The notes under the pieces are model-generated. The model saw nothing but the letters and a program-made list of their open reading frames with translations, did not search any database and was not told the origin of the DNA. Positions 17,786-26,326 of a stretch of DNA of 59,703 nucleotides are shown here, in pieces. Within the stretch, counting starts at the first letter, position 1; every line of letters starts with the position of its first letter. The position numbers were made by a program, and so were the translations under genes. Source of the DNA: JBOFFC01 sp051648405 (GTDB lineage Bacteria > Planctomycetota > Planctomycetia > Pirellulales > Lacipirellulaceae); assembly GCA_051648405.1 (NCBI GenBank), contig JBOFFC010000053.1, positions 1 to 59,703 on the forward strand. The letters are read 5' to 3'.

Positions 17786-18922
17786 TCAGTCGGCGATCGC
17801 CGCCGCGGCAACCGCCCCGACACGGGCCGCTAGGCCGTTTACCTCGCCGACGCCGTCGGGGTGCAGCCGCGTCGAGAGGAAGATCACGTACAGGTCAAGC
17901 TGGGGGTCGATCCAGAGGGCGGTCCCCGTGAACCCCCCGTGTCCGAACGCGCGCCGCGAGTAAAGATCGGCCCGGTTGCGAGAGTACACGCTTTGGATGT
18001 CCCACCCCAGCGCACGGCGATTACCCGACACGTCGCGGGCCCGCGTCATCTCGGCGACCGTCGCGGCCGAAAGAACACGGGTTCCGTCGAGTCGGCCCCC
18101 TCGGAGCAGCATTGCCGCGTAGCGTGCGAGGTCCGGCGCCGTGCCGAACAGGCCGGCGTGCCCAGCGACTCCCCCCAACAGCGCGGCGCGGGGGTCGTGC
18201 ACTTCGCCGACGAGCCAGCGGCCGTCCCGCTGCTCGGTCGCCGCGGCGCGGGCGCGTAACGCCGGCCCGGGCAGGTACGTCGTCTCGCTCATCCCCAGTG
18301 GCGCGAAGATCGTCTTTTGCGCGAACCGATCGAGCAGTTCGCCGCTCGCACGCTCGACGACCTTCCCAAGCAGCTCGAAGTTCACGTCGGAGTAGACGAA
18401 CTTGCTCCCCGGAGGATCGATCGGCGTGAGCGCGAACAGGCGCCGCCACGCCTGGTCGGGGCCTTGCTCGTAGTCCGCCAGGGCGTTGTCGGGGATGTGC
18501 CCCGAATGGTGCGTCAGGAGTTGCTCGAGCGTGACAGCGCTGGCGACGGGGTCGGTGATCTCGGGCAGGTGCTGACCGACAGGGTCGCCGAGCCGCACGC
18601 GCCCCTGCTCGACGAGCGCCATCAGGCTCGTCGCGGTGGCGATCGGCTTGGTGAGCGACGCGAGGTCGAACACCGTGTCGAAGCGCATCGGCTCGCGGGT
18701 CGGCTCGACCTGGCGGTCGCCCCACGCCTCGAGGTACCCCAGCCCCTGGGTACGGCCGACGGCGACGACGCAGCCCGCGAGCTTGCCGAGCGCGAGCTCC
18801 GCTTCGACCAGCGGCCCGATCTGTCGCAGACGCCCCTGGTCGAAGTCCTCCGCGGCAGGGGGAACGCCCGACGCGTGAAGTGAAGCGCCAACCATCAGCG
18901 CTACGAGGGCCTTGCGCATCAT
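17786..18922 (-). CDS. Serine hydrolase of the class C beta-lactamase / penicillin-binding family
   Basis: This is a 378-residue exported protein (MMRKALVALMVGASLHASGV). The active-site SxxK is ASLTK (Ser89, Lys92) and the second motif is YSDVNF (Tyr177). A late GHGGFTGT is the usual counterpart of the KTG box in this esterase/peptidase clade. The ATG overlaps the stop codon of the symporter as ATGA, implying translational coupling, which also fixes the start. Relatives include D,D-peptidases, amidases and esterases, and true beta-lactamase activity should not be assumed. Coupling to a symporter and ggt, next to murQ, suggests it acts on cell-wall fragments before uptake. Confidence 0.85.
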   Translation of the reverse strand: MMRKALVALMVGASLHASGVPPAAEDFDQGRLRQIGPLVEAELALGKLAGCVVAVGRTQGLGYLEAWGDRQVEPTREPMRFDTVFDLASLTKPIATATSLMALVEQGRVRLGDPVGQHLPEITDPVASAVTLEQLLTHHSGHIPDNALADYEQGPDQAWRRLFALTPIDPPGSKFVYSDVNFELLGKVVERASGELLDRFAQKTIFAPLGMSETTYLPGPALRARAAATEQRDGRWLVGEVHDPRAALLGGVAGHAGLFGTAPDLARYAAMLLRGGRLDGTRVLSAATVAEMTRARDVSGNRRALGWDIQSVYSRNRADLYSRRAFGHGGFTGTALWIDPQLDLYVIFLSTRLHPDGVGEVNGLAARVGAVAAAAIAD

Positions 18923-20580
18923 GACGGGCTCGCGGGGTGTGCGGGGACCAACCGATCGACGGCCCACCCCGCGGCGAACGTCGACGTCGATGCGACGAGG
19001 GCGTTCCAAGGCCAACTGAGGCCCGACTCACCGGTCAGCGAGGGCCAACCAATCACCACGACGCACACGGCGAACCCCGTCGCGAGCGCCGCGTACGCCG
19101 CCGCCTGGGAGCACCGCTCGCGCAGCACCCCCAGGGCGAAGAGCCCCACCAGGATGCCAGTCGTGAAGCCGGCGATCGCCAGCACCATGTCGATCACCGA
19201 GGACGCGAGCCCGGTTGCGTGGGCGTAGAGCGCTACCGCGGCCTGCAAGACAGAAAAGGCGACCGTCGCGACCTTAGCCCAGCGCAAGGAGCGATTCCCC
19301 GGCGCCACGAGCCCGAGCGGCTCGGCAATGTCCTTCACGAGCACCCCCGCCGAGGCGTTCAGCGAGCTCGAAAGCGTCGACATGGCCGCCGCAAGGATCG
19401 CCGCAAACAACAGCCCGCTGACCCCTACCGGGACCTCGTGCGCCAAGTACGCCGAGAACGCTTGGTCGGGCTTGTCGATCGTGTAGGAGAACTCCCCCGT
19501 CGCGTAGAACCGCGCCAAGGCCGCGCCGATCAGCAAGAACAGCGCGAACTGCACGGCCACGAACGGGCCGCTGAGCCCCAGCGCCAGCGCCGCACTCCGC
19601 TGGCTCCGGGCGCACAGGTAGCGCTGCACCATCAGGTGATCGACGCCGTGCGACGCGACCGACAAGAACGCCCCCCCCACGAGTCCCGACCAGAACGTGA
19701 TCCCGGGCCCCGTGAGCCGGGGGTCGAAGTCCAGCACGCGAAGTCGGCCCGTCTCGGCGCCGAACCGCAGGACCTCTCCCAGTCCCCCGGGGATCGCGTC
19801 GAGCAGCAGCCAGAGCGCCGCCAAGGCGCCGACCAGGTAAACACCGAGCTGCACGCAGTCGTTCCACACGACCGAGGACACCCCGCCGAGCGTCGAGTAA
19901 ATCGCGGTGGCGATCGTCATCACCAGGATGCAGGCCGGCAGGTTCAACCCCAGCGCCTGCTGCAGCGCGAGCGCCGTCAAGTACAGCCGCAGGCCGTCCG
20001 CCAGGGTGCGGCAGACCAGGAACAGGACCGAGGCGGCGCCGCGCGTGCCGCTACCGAACCGCGCTTGGAGCACCTCGTAGGCGGTGAAGTACGAGCCCCG
20101 GAAGAACTCGGGCAGCAGCAGCGCCACGACCGCCAGCCGTCCGATCACGTACCCCAACGTCAACTGCAAGAAGAAGCAGCTGCCACCCGCCGCGTACGAC
20201 TGGCCGGGGAGGCTCAGGAACGTGACGGTGCTGGTCTCCGTGGCGACGATCGACATCAGCAGGACGGGCCACGCGAGGTCGCGGCCCCCCAGCAGGTAGC
20301 CCTCATCGGTCGCGGCGGACTTGCGCGGCCACGACCCCCACACGACCGTGCCGATCAGGTACGCGGCGAGGATCGCGATATCGACGGGCGCGAGCGCCGC
20401 GGTGGCGAGGGGCAGGGGCGCCAAGATCAACCCGCCGGGCCAGCCGGCGTTCGGGCCAAGGAGTGTGGGGGGGCGAGCGAGGAGCGTGAGGGCGCGGTGA
20501 ACCCCCGGCGCCGACGACGAGGTATGCAGATTGACCGAACCTATCAACCAGCGGCGGTAGTGAGAGGAGCCAAAGCGCAT
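18919..20580 (-). CDS. Sodium:solute symporter family transporter, possible MurT-like MurNAc importer
   Basis: The protein has about 13 hydrophobic segments (IAILAAYLIGTVVWG onwards). SSS-family landmarks are ATETSTVTFLSLPGQSYAAG near the first unwound helix, FRGSYFTAYEVLQARFG, and AAAMSTLSSSLNASAGVLVKD. The ATG at 20580 gives 553 residues. It lies well before the first membrane segment, so TTG codons at 20430 or 20424 are alternatives. The longer upstream open frame is only the antisense of murQ. The gene is divergent from murQ and followed by an overlapping serine hydrolase. In Tannerella an SSS transporter (MurT) sits with MurK and MurQ, and the arrangement here is similar. The substrate is inferred. 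Confidence 0.8.
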   Translation of the reverse strand: MRFGSSHYRRWLIGSVNLHTSSSAPGVHRALTLLARPPTLLGPNAGWPGGLILAPLPLATAALAPVDIAILAAYLIGTVVWGSWPRKSAATDEGYLLGGRDLAWPVLLMSIVATETSTVTFLSLPGQSYAAGGSCFFLQLTLGYVIGRLAVVALLLPEFFRGSYFTAYEVLQARFGSGTRGAASVLFLVCRTLADGLRLYLTALALQQALGLNLPACILVMTIATAIYSTLGGVSSVVWNDCVQLGVYLVGALAALWLLLDAIPGGLGEVLRFGAETGRLRVLDFDPRLTGPGITFWSGLVGGAFLSVASHGVDHLMVQRYLCARSQRSAALALGLSGPFVAVQFALFLLIGAALARFYATGEFSYTIDKPDQAFSAYLAHEVPVGVSGLLFAAILAAAMSTLSSSLNASAGVLVKDIAEPLGLVAPGNRSLRWAKVATVAFSVLQAAVALYAHATGLASSVIDMVLAIAGFTTGILVGLFALGVLRERCSQAAAYAALATGFAVCVVVIGWPSLTGESGLSWPWNALVASTSTFAAGWAVDRLVPAHPASPS

Positions 20581-20594
20581 CCCTATATCGCTTT
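20572..20594. promoter_or_regulatory. Possible operator palindrome between symporter and murQ
   Basis: AAAGCG (20572-20577) and CGCTTT (20589-20594) form a spaced palindrome inside the 135-base divergent promoter region. It overlaps the ATG proposed for the symporter, so it also weakens that start choice. The evidence is only the symmetry and the location. Confidence 0.25.
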
Positions 20595-20715
20595 CGCGCA
20601 CGTCACCATCGTGCCGGCCTCCCGCCTCGATAGAGTAGCAGTCGCGGCCGTCGTTGAGCCCGCAGGAAGTCGCCCGCGCGCGGACGCCAACGCAACCCCC
20701 TCCAGGCCCAGCCCC

Positions 20716-21678
20716 ATGGCCCATATCGCCCTCGATCATCTTACGACCGAGGCCCGCAATCCCGCGACCGAGGGCCTCGATGGCCTGTCGGCGGTCGAGA
20801 TGGTTCGGCTCATCAACGCCGAAGACGCCCAAGTCGCCGGCGCGGTGGGACGCGAGGCCGAGTCGATTGCGAAGGTGGTCGAGGTCGTTGCCGACCGCCT
20901 GGCGCGCGGCGGCCGGCTGGTCTACATGGGGGCCGGGACTTCGGGGCGCCTCGGGGTGCTCGACGCGGCCGAGTGCCCACCGACGTTCAACACCGACCCG
21001 CGGCAGGTCGTCGGCCTGATCGCCGGCGGCCGCACCGCGCTGACGACGGCGGTCGAAGGCGCCGAGGACAACGCCGAGCTCGGCGCCAAGGACCTCGCCG
21101 ACATCAATCTTGGTGCGACCGACGTGCTCGTCGGGATCGCCACCAGCGGCCGCACCCCTTACGTGGTCGGTGGCCTCGACTACGCGCGGCGGGTCGGCGC
21201 CTACACGGTCGCCCTGAGCTGCAACGCGGCGGCCGAGATCATCCACCGCGCCGATATCGCGATCACCCCCGTCGTCGGGCCCGAGGTTCTGAGCGGTTCG
21301 ACCCGCCTGAAGGCCGGGACCGCGACCAAGCTGGTCCTCAACACGATCACCACCGCCGCGATGGTCCGCCTCGGCAAGACCTATGGCAACCTGATGGTCG
21401 ATCTCCGCCCGACGAACTCAAAGCTGCTGTCGCGCGCCGTTCGGATCGTCCGCCTCGCGACGGGGCTCGATCAGGGGGGCGCCCAGGGGGCGCTCGACCG
21501 CTGCGGAGGCGACGTCAAGCGGACGATCGTCGCCCAGCTCGCGGGTTGCTCGCCGGACGAGGCCCGCACGCGGCTGGTGGCGGCGGGGGGGCACGTCGGC
21601 CAAGCGATCGCCGGCGTGATCGTCACGACGCCCAACCACAGCGACCACGCGATGGCGGCGCAGCCGCTGGCTGGCTGA
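20716..21678 (+). CDS. murQ: N-acetylmuramic acid 6-phosphate etherase
   Basis: This 320-residue protein matches MurQ along its full length. It has the opening LTTEARNPAT, the SIS-domain phosphate site YMGAGTSGRLGVLDAAECPP, TFNTDP, and VGIATSGRTPYV, followed by KAGTATKLVLN and MVDLRPTNSKL. It cleaves the lactyl ether of MurNAc-6-phosphate, giving GlcNAc-6-phosphate and D-lactate in the cytoplasm. The ATG at 20716 fits the family N-terminus. The frame is open far upstream, but that stretch is antisense to the symporter. The kinase gene follows after 124 bases. Confidence 0.96.
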   Translation: MAHIALDHLTTEARNPATEGLDGLSAVEMVRLINAEDAQVAGAVGREAESIAKVVEVVADRLARGGRLVYMGAGTSGRLGVLDAAECPPTFNTDPRQVVGLIAGGRTALTTAVEGAEDNAELGAKDLADINLGATDVLVGIATSGRTPYVVGGLDYARRVGAYTVALSCNAAAEIIHRADIAITPVVGPEVLSGSTRLKAGTATKLVLNTITTAAMVRLGKTYGNLMVDLRPTNSKLLSRAVRIVRLATGLDQGGAQGALDRCGGDVKRTIVAQLAGCSPDEARTRLVAAGGHVGQAIAGVIVTTPNHSDHAMAAQPLAG

Positions 21679-21802
21679 GCCGCTGGCTGGCTGAGTCCCT
21701 TGGTGTTGGGGCCCGGGCCGGGTGACCCCCTTGTCGGGTCAACGGGTGCGGGTAGTTTCGGGCGCTGGTCGTTTGCGCGCCGCACCCCGGGATCGAACTC
21801 AC

Positions 21803-22726
21803 GTGCCCTCCCCGCGCCTACTCCTGGGAGTCGATGGCGGGGGGACCAAGACGGTCGCCCGGGTCGCCACGATCGACGTCAGTGGCCGGCTGTGCGTCGT
21901 GGGCTCGGGACACGCCGGCGGTAGCAATCCGCTGAGCGTCGGCTGGGAAGCGGCGGAGCACGCCATTGCGACGGCCGTCGCCCAGGCGCGCCACGGGCTG
22001 CGAGACGCCCCGGAGGTCGGAGTTCTGGCGATCGCCGGCTGCGGCACGAAGGAGGCCCGCGAACGGGTCCAGGCCTGGGCGATGCTCGCCGACTTGGCCG
22101 ACCGGGTAAGCGTGGTCCCCGACACGGCGCCGATCCTCGCCGAGGCCCCGCCCGACGAGGCTTCGATCGGCTTGGTCGCCGGGACCGGCTCGGTGGCGAT
22201 GCTTCGGCCGCCGCGGGGGGAAGTGGCGCTCGTCGGCGGTTGGGGCTATTTGCTCGGCGACGGAGGCAGCGCCTACGCCCTGGGGCGCGACGCGCTCGAG
22301 CGTGTGGCCCTCGGCGCCGACGACGACGACTCGCCCTGCGTTCGGCTCCGAGACGCTGTGTTGGGAGCGACCGGCGTCGAATTCCCCGCCGAGATCAAGC
22401 GCGTCGTGTACCAAGCGACCAGCCCCCGGGCGGTCGTTGCCGCGCTCGCGCCGTGCGTCATGCGGCTGGCGATGGCGGGGGACGACGACTCGCTGGCGAT
22501 CGTGAACCGGGGCGCCGACGAGCTGGCGAAGCTCGTTGGCTACGCGGCCCGCCGGCTGTCGCGTGACGGCGTGCGGCCGTCGCACCTGTACCTCGCGGGG
22601 GGCCTGATGGAACGCGCGCCCGCCTACCGCCGCGCGCTGATTGACCGCGTGGCGCACTTGGTCGAGCGGATCACGCTCGCCCCCGATGCGGCGTGCGCGT
22701 GCGCGCGGTTGGCGTCGATGCGCTAA
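21803..22726 (+). CDS. BadF/BcrA-type sugar kinase, probable MurNAc or GlcNAc kinase (MurK-like)
   Basis: The protein has 307 residues from a GTG start placed just before LLLGVDGGGTKTVARVA, the phosphate-1 motif of the ASKHA fold. Further motifs are GLVAGTGSVAML (phosphate-2), GGWGYLLGDGGSAYALG, and LYLAGGLMERAP (adenosine loop). The family includes N-acetylglucosamine kinase and the MurNAc kinase MurK of Tannerella. Its position directly after murQ argues that it makes MurNAc-6-phosphate for MurQ. The open frame reaches back to 21722, so the start could be about 27 codons earlier. Specificity cannot be read from sequence. Confidence 0.8.
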   Translation: MPSPRLLLGVDGGGTKTVARVATIDVSGRLCVVGSGHAGGSNPLSVGWEAAEHAIATAVAQARHGLRDAPEVGVLAIAGCGTKEARERVQAWAMLADLADRVSVVPDTAPILAEAPPDEASIGLVAGTGSVAMLRPPRGEVALVGGWGYLLGDGGSAYALGRDALERVALGADDDDSPCVRLRDAVLGATGVEFPAEIKRVVYQATSPRAVVAALAPCVMRLAMAGDDDSLAIVNRGADELAKLVGYAARRLSRDGVRPSHLYLAGGLMERAPAYRRALIDRVAHLVERITLAPDAACACARLASMR

Positions 22727-22756
22727 GCCGCGAGCGGCGAGCCGCTCGCGACTTAG
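22723..22756. terminator. Bidirectional hairpin between convergent genes
   Basis: Sixteen-base arms (CTAAGCCGCGAGCGGC and its near complement, one mismatch) enclose a 2-base loop between the kinase stop and the oppositely oriented PEP-CTERM gene. It is a probable shared terminator. The core CGCGAGCGGC also recurs in the dispersed 94-base repeats at 47.8 and 50.7 kb. Confidence 0.55.
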
Positions 22757-22785
22757 CGATCAAGCGTTCAAGTTGCGTCGCAGGC

Positions 22786-23769
22786 TCAGCGTCGACGCCG
22801 CGCGAACCCACCCAGCGCCAGCGCCCCCAACACGGCCGAGGTCGGCTCGGGGATGGCCGTGAAGCTGAAGTCGTCGAAGAAGTTCTTGCCCAGCAGCGGG
22901 CCCGCGTTAAGGCCGTCTTCCAACTGCCAACGCAAGTAGGTGAAGTCGGTCATGTTTTGGCCGAGCGCCGTGCCGGTCGGCACGAGGTTGGTCCAGGTGC
23001 TCGCCGAGACGTCGAAGTAGTCGAGCGAGAACGTGTCCCCCGTCAGGTCGATGTCGAGCTTGATCCCGTCCCAGTTGGTCTGGTCCGCGACAAACGAGGT
23101 CGCGTTCCACGGGTTCGACGAGCTCGTGCGCCACACGACCGAGTTGTCGCGCAAGTAGCCCCACTGGAAGCCGACGTTGCCGCCGCTGTCCTTGAACGAC
23201 ATCGTGAACTTGTCCTTCGACGGGGCGCCCAAGGGGTCGGGTGTGTCGCCCGGGTTGGGGCAGAAGTAGAAACCCAGCGAGACGGGGCCCGCGGTGACGG
23301 TCGCCGGCACGATCCCGCCGAAGTCGTACTGGTCGAGCTCGTAGTCGTGGACCATCGGCCCCGTGCCGATCGGCGTGTCGTTGCGCAGCGCCAGGTTGAA
23401 GTTGTCGGTCCGGCCTCCGAAGTGGCCGCCGACGGCGTACGCGCCGATCGCGTTGGGGAACGAAGCCGAGTAGGGGACCCCCTGCGCAACGAACGCCGCG
23501 CGATCGACCGCGTTGGCGAAGTACCCACCGGCCGGGCCGACGATGTCCCACAGCCCGCTACCGGCGGGGATGAAGGTCGGACCCGACCCACCCCCCGCGT
23601 TGGCGCCGTAGGCCCCCGAGTTGTAGTAGCCAACATCGCCGCGGACGTCCCCCGACTGTACGGCGTAGCCGTCGTTGGGGGTGAAGCTGTTGAGGATCGC
23701 CAGCGCGGGGGACGCGGCGAGCGCGACGCCTCCCACGAGGGCGGGGAGGAACGAGTTGATGCGAGGCAT
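22786..23769 (-). CDS. PEP-CTERM protein, paralog A of a tandem pair
   Basis: This is a 327-residue protein with signal peptide MPRINSFLPALVGGVALAAS and C-terminus IPEPTSAVLGALALGGFARR plus RR. The body shares many segments with the next gene: FYFCPNPGDTP, KFTMSFKDS, WGYLRDNSVVWRTS, NPWNATSFVADQTNWDGIK, and LDIDLTGDTFSLDYFDVS. It is predicted to be an all-beta ligand-binding-like domain with no enzyme motif. It sits inside the murein-recycling gene run, facing the kinase gene. Confidence 0.85.
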   Translation of the reverse strand: MPRINSFLPALVGGVALAASPALAILNSFTPNDGYAVQSGDVRGDVGYYNSGAYGANAGGGSGPTFIPAGSGLWDIVGPAGGYFANAVDRAAFVAQGVPYSASFPNAIGAYAVGGHFGGRTDNFNLALRNDTPIGTGPMVHDYELDQYDFGGIVPATVTAGPVSLGFYFCPNPGDTPDPLGAPSKDKFTMSFKDSGGNVGFQWGYLRDNSVVWRTSSSNPWNATSFVADQTNWDGIKLDIDLTGDTFSLDYFDVSASTWTNLVPTGTALGQNMTDFTYLRWQLEDGLNAGPLLGKNFFDDFSFTAIPEPTSAVLGALALGGFARRRR

Positions 23770-23832
23770 TAGCGGCTCCGGTTCGGTTTGGTGTGGAGTG
23801 GCAAAGAAGAGAATCGTCAGCGCATCGATCTC

Positions 23833-24813
23833 TCAGCGTCGCCGAGCGGTGAGGCCACCGCCGGCGAGCAGCGCCAAGAAGGTCGAGGTCGGCTCGGGGA
23901 CGACCGTGAAGTTGAAGTCGTCGAAGTAGTTCTTGCCGCCGGTGCCGGCGAACAGGCCGTCCACCAGCGACCAGCGAAGGACAGTCAGGTCCTGCAGCGG
24001 CTGGCCCATCGGGGTGCCGGCAGGGACGAGGTTCGTCCACAGGTTGGTCGAGACGTCGTAGTAGTCCATGCCGAACGTGTCGCCGGTGAGGTCGATGTTC
24101 ACCTCGAGGCCGTCCCAGTTCGTCTGGTCGGCGACGAACGTAGTCGTGTTCCACGGGTTCGAGGGGCTCGTGCGCCACACGACCGAGTTGTCACGCTGGT
24201 AGCCCCACTCGAGGCCGACGTTCCCTAGGCTGTCCTTGAACGACAGGGCGAACTTGTCGGTGGGCCCCACCGTCGGATTGGGCGTGTCCCCCGGGTTGGG
24301 GCAGAAGTAGAACTCGACGTCGATCGGGCCCGACGTGATCGACGCCGGTGCGATCCCGTCGAAGTCGTACGAGTCGAGCGAGTACTCGTACTTCATCGTG
24401 CCGGTCCCCAACGGCGTGTCGTTCCGCAGAGCGAGGTTCGCCTGGTCGCCGGTGCGGCCCGGGAAGTGGCCGCCGAGGATGTACGCATTCGCGTGGTTGA
24501 CCCCCACGGCCGGGTAAGAGCCGACCCCGGCCGAAAGGTAGGTGTTTCGGTCGGCAACGGTGGCGAACGTGGCGCCGACGGGGGTCAGGAGGTTCCACAG
24601 GCCCGAATCGGCGACGATCTGCGCCGCCGCGCCGCCGCCCGCGTTGACGCCGTGCTGGCCGGCGTTGTAGTGCGACACCTCGCCGAGGACAGTGCCGTAC
24701 CCCGGGAAGTAGCCGTCATTCGCGGTGAAGCTTCCCAACAACGCCCAGGCGGGGGAGGCCGCTAGGGCGAGGCCTCCTATAAGGACGGGGAAGAACAGGT
24801 TGGTGCGGGTCAT
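23833..24813 (-). CDS. PEP-CTERM protein, paralog B of a tandem pair
   Basis: This is a 326-residue protein with signal peptide MTRTNLFFPVLIGGLALAAS and C-terminus VPEPTSTFLALLAGGGLTAR plus RR. It is clearly duplicated with the downstream gene, with 63 bases between them. Shared segments include FYFCPNPGDTPNP, NVGLEWGYQRDNSVVWRTS and DQTNWDGLEVNIDLTGDTF. It is the first gene of the pair and probably carries the promoter in the 192-base gap after anmK. Confidence 0.85.
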   Translation of the reverse strand: MTRTNLFFPVLIGGLALAASPAWALLGSFTANDGYFPGYGTVLGEVSHYNAGQHGVNAGGGAAAQIVADSGLWNLLTPVGATFATVADRNTYLSAGVGSYPAVGVNHANAYILGGHFPGRTGDQANLALRNDTPLGTGTMKYEYSLDSYDFDGIAPASITSGPIDVEFYFCPNPGDTPNPTVGPTDKFALSFKDSLGNVGLEWGYQRDNSVVWRTSPSNPWNTTTFVADQTNWDGLEVNIDLTGDTFGMDYYDVSTNLWTNLVPAGTPMGQPLQDLTVLRWSLVDGLFAGTGGKNYFDDFNFTVVPEPTSTFLALLAGGGLTARRR

Positions 24814-25005
24814 TAGCGGGATCCCGTGGCAAGAGGAGAGAGGAAAAGGAGCGGGTCACGAAGAAGACAACCCGACCCGCCTCAAAGGAATCTTCATCAC
24901 GCATTGTGCAAACCGCAAGGTGACAGCCCGTATTCTCTTTCTGGCGGTTGCTCGACTCGCGTATCGACGGCCGCGGTGGGCCGCAGCCGCGGGCGATCCC
25001 CCCCC

Positions 25006-26118
25006 TCAGAACGTCATCGAACCCCCGCAGACCGGTTCCTTGCAGCCGGTGGTCGCTGGCATCGTGAGGGGGAGCTCGCGCAGGCGGCGCACGGCGAGCC
25101 ACGCGAAGCACTCGGCCTCGAGTGTGTCGCTCGACAGGCCCCGTTCGTCCACCGATCGGACGTGCGCGAAGTGCTCGCCGAGCATCCTCATGATCACCGG
25201 GTGGTGGACGCCGCCGCCGGTCACCCACAGCGTGTCGGGTTGCGCCGGGAGGCGCTTGACCGCCTGGATCACGGCCCGCGCGGTGACCGCGCAGAGCGTC
25301 GCGGCGCCGTCCTCAACGGATAGCGGCGAGACATCGACGTGATCAAAGTCGTAGCGGTCGGCCGCCTTCGGGAGCGGGCGCGAGAAGAACGGCGCCGCGA
25401 GCGACTGCGCGACGATCGCCTCGCTCGCCTTGCCAGCAAGGGCCAGTTTGCCGTCCTTGTCGTGCGGCAGGCCCGCCATTTCTTGGGCCCACTCGTCGAG
25501 CAGTCCGCAACCGGGGCCCGTGTCGCCGGCGATCAGGGCGCCGTTGGGGCCGAGCCAGGTGACGTTGGCGACGCCACCGAGGTTGAGGACCGCGACGGGT
25601 AGCGGGTCTCCAGCGAAGAGCGCGCGATGGAACATCGACGCCAGTGGCGCCCCTTGGCCTCCGGACGCGATGTCGTTGCGGCGGAAATCCGAGACGACGC
25701 GCAGTCCCGTCGCGCGCGAGAGCAGCCACGGATTGCCGATCTGCATCGTCAGCCCCTCGTCGGGGATGTGCCGAACGGTGTGGCCGTGGAAGCCGACGAG
25801 CGACGCCTCGGCCGACTCCTCGGGGTGCTTCTCGCGGAGCGCGTCGATCGCCCGGGAGTGCCAAGTGCTGAGGTCGCGCTCGAGCCGCAGCAGCTCGGTC
25901 AGGGAGACGTCGTGCTGCGACGCTTCCAGCAGCCGCGCGCGAAGCTCGCGGTCGTACGAGAGGGTGATCCCCCCGAGGAACTCGATCCGCGTGTCGCCGT
26001 CGGTGCGGAGCAGGGCCGCATCGACGCCGTCGGCCGAAGTTCCGCTCATCAGGCCGATTGCGGTGACGACGTCGGCGGGAGCGCCCGAGGGGCGGGTCGC
26101 AGAAGTAGCTCGTGCCAC
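25006..26118 (-). CDS. anmK: Anhydro-N-acetylmuramic acid kinase
   Basis: This 370-residue protein is the same size as E. coli AnmK. Diagnostic motifs are AIGLMSGTSADGVDAALLRT, VGFHGHTVRH, TMQIGNPWLL, VSDFRRNDIASGGQGAPL, LNLGGVANVTWL, GDTGPGCGLLDEW and LWVTGGGVHHP. It opens the 1,6-anhydro ring of anhMurNAc and phosphorylates it, giving MurNAc-6-phosphate, the MurQ substrate. The start is a GTG at 26118. The gene is divergent from the XylR-type regulator. Having this kinase and a MurK-like kinase in one region points to handling of both lytic-transglycosylase and muramidase products. Confidence 0.95.
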   Translation of the reverse strand: MARATSATRPSGAPADVVTAIGLMSGTSADGVDAALLRTDGDTRIEFLGGITLSYDRELRARLLEASQHDVSLTELLRLERDLSTWHSRAIDALREKHPEESAEASLVGFHGHTVRHIPDEGLTMQIGNPWLLSRATGLRVVSDFRRNDIASGGQGAPLASMFHRALFAGDPLPVAVLNLGGVANVTWLGPNGALIAGDTGPGCGLLDEWAQEMAGLPHDKDGKLALAGKASEAIVAQSLAAPFFSRPLPKAADRYDFDHVDVSPLSVEDGAATLCAVTARAVIQAVKRLPAQPDTLWVTGGGVHHPVIMRMLGEHFAHVRSVDERGLSSDTLEAECFAWLAVRRLRELPLTMPATTGCKEPVCGGSMTF

Positions 26119-26326
26119 GGGGATTCCTTCGGGCGGCCGCCGGGGGCGGGGTGGGATTTTGGGGCCGGAAGCGGGAGAAAACGAGAGCGAAGTCGCGTTT
26201 CGCGCAAGACATCGTCCGAGCGCCGGTTAAAATCGCATCATGGCCTGGACGGCGGCCGCGTCAACCGGATGCGGCCCCGGGCCCTCGATTCGCACGATTT
26301 CGCTCCGTTCTCGCTGCCTCGGCGCC

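Noticed and set aside
18937..20715. Open frame continuous with murQ on the plus strand
   Set aside because: It is antisense to the symporter and rich in Arg/Gln/His with no motifs. MurQ homology starts at the ATG at 20716.
20581..21246. Minus-strand extension of the symporter frame
   Set aside because: It is the antisense of murQ and has no membrane segments.
2459..24813. Exosortase system
   Set aside because: Seven substrates with PEP-CTERM signals are present, but no multi-pass exosortase is encoded in the window.
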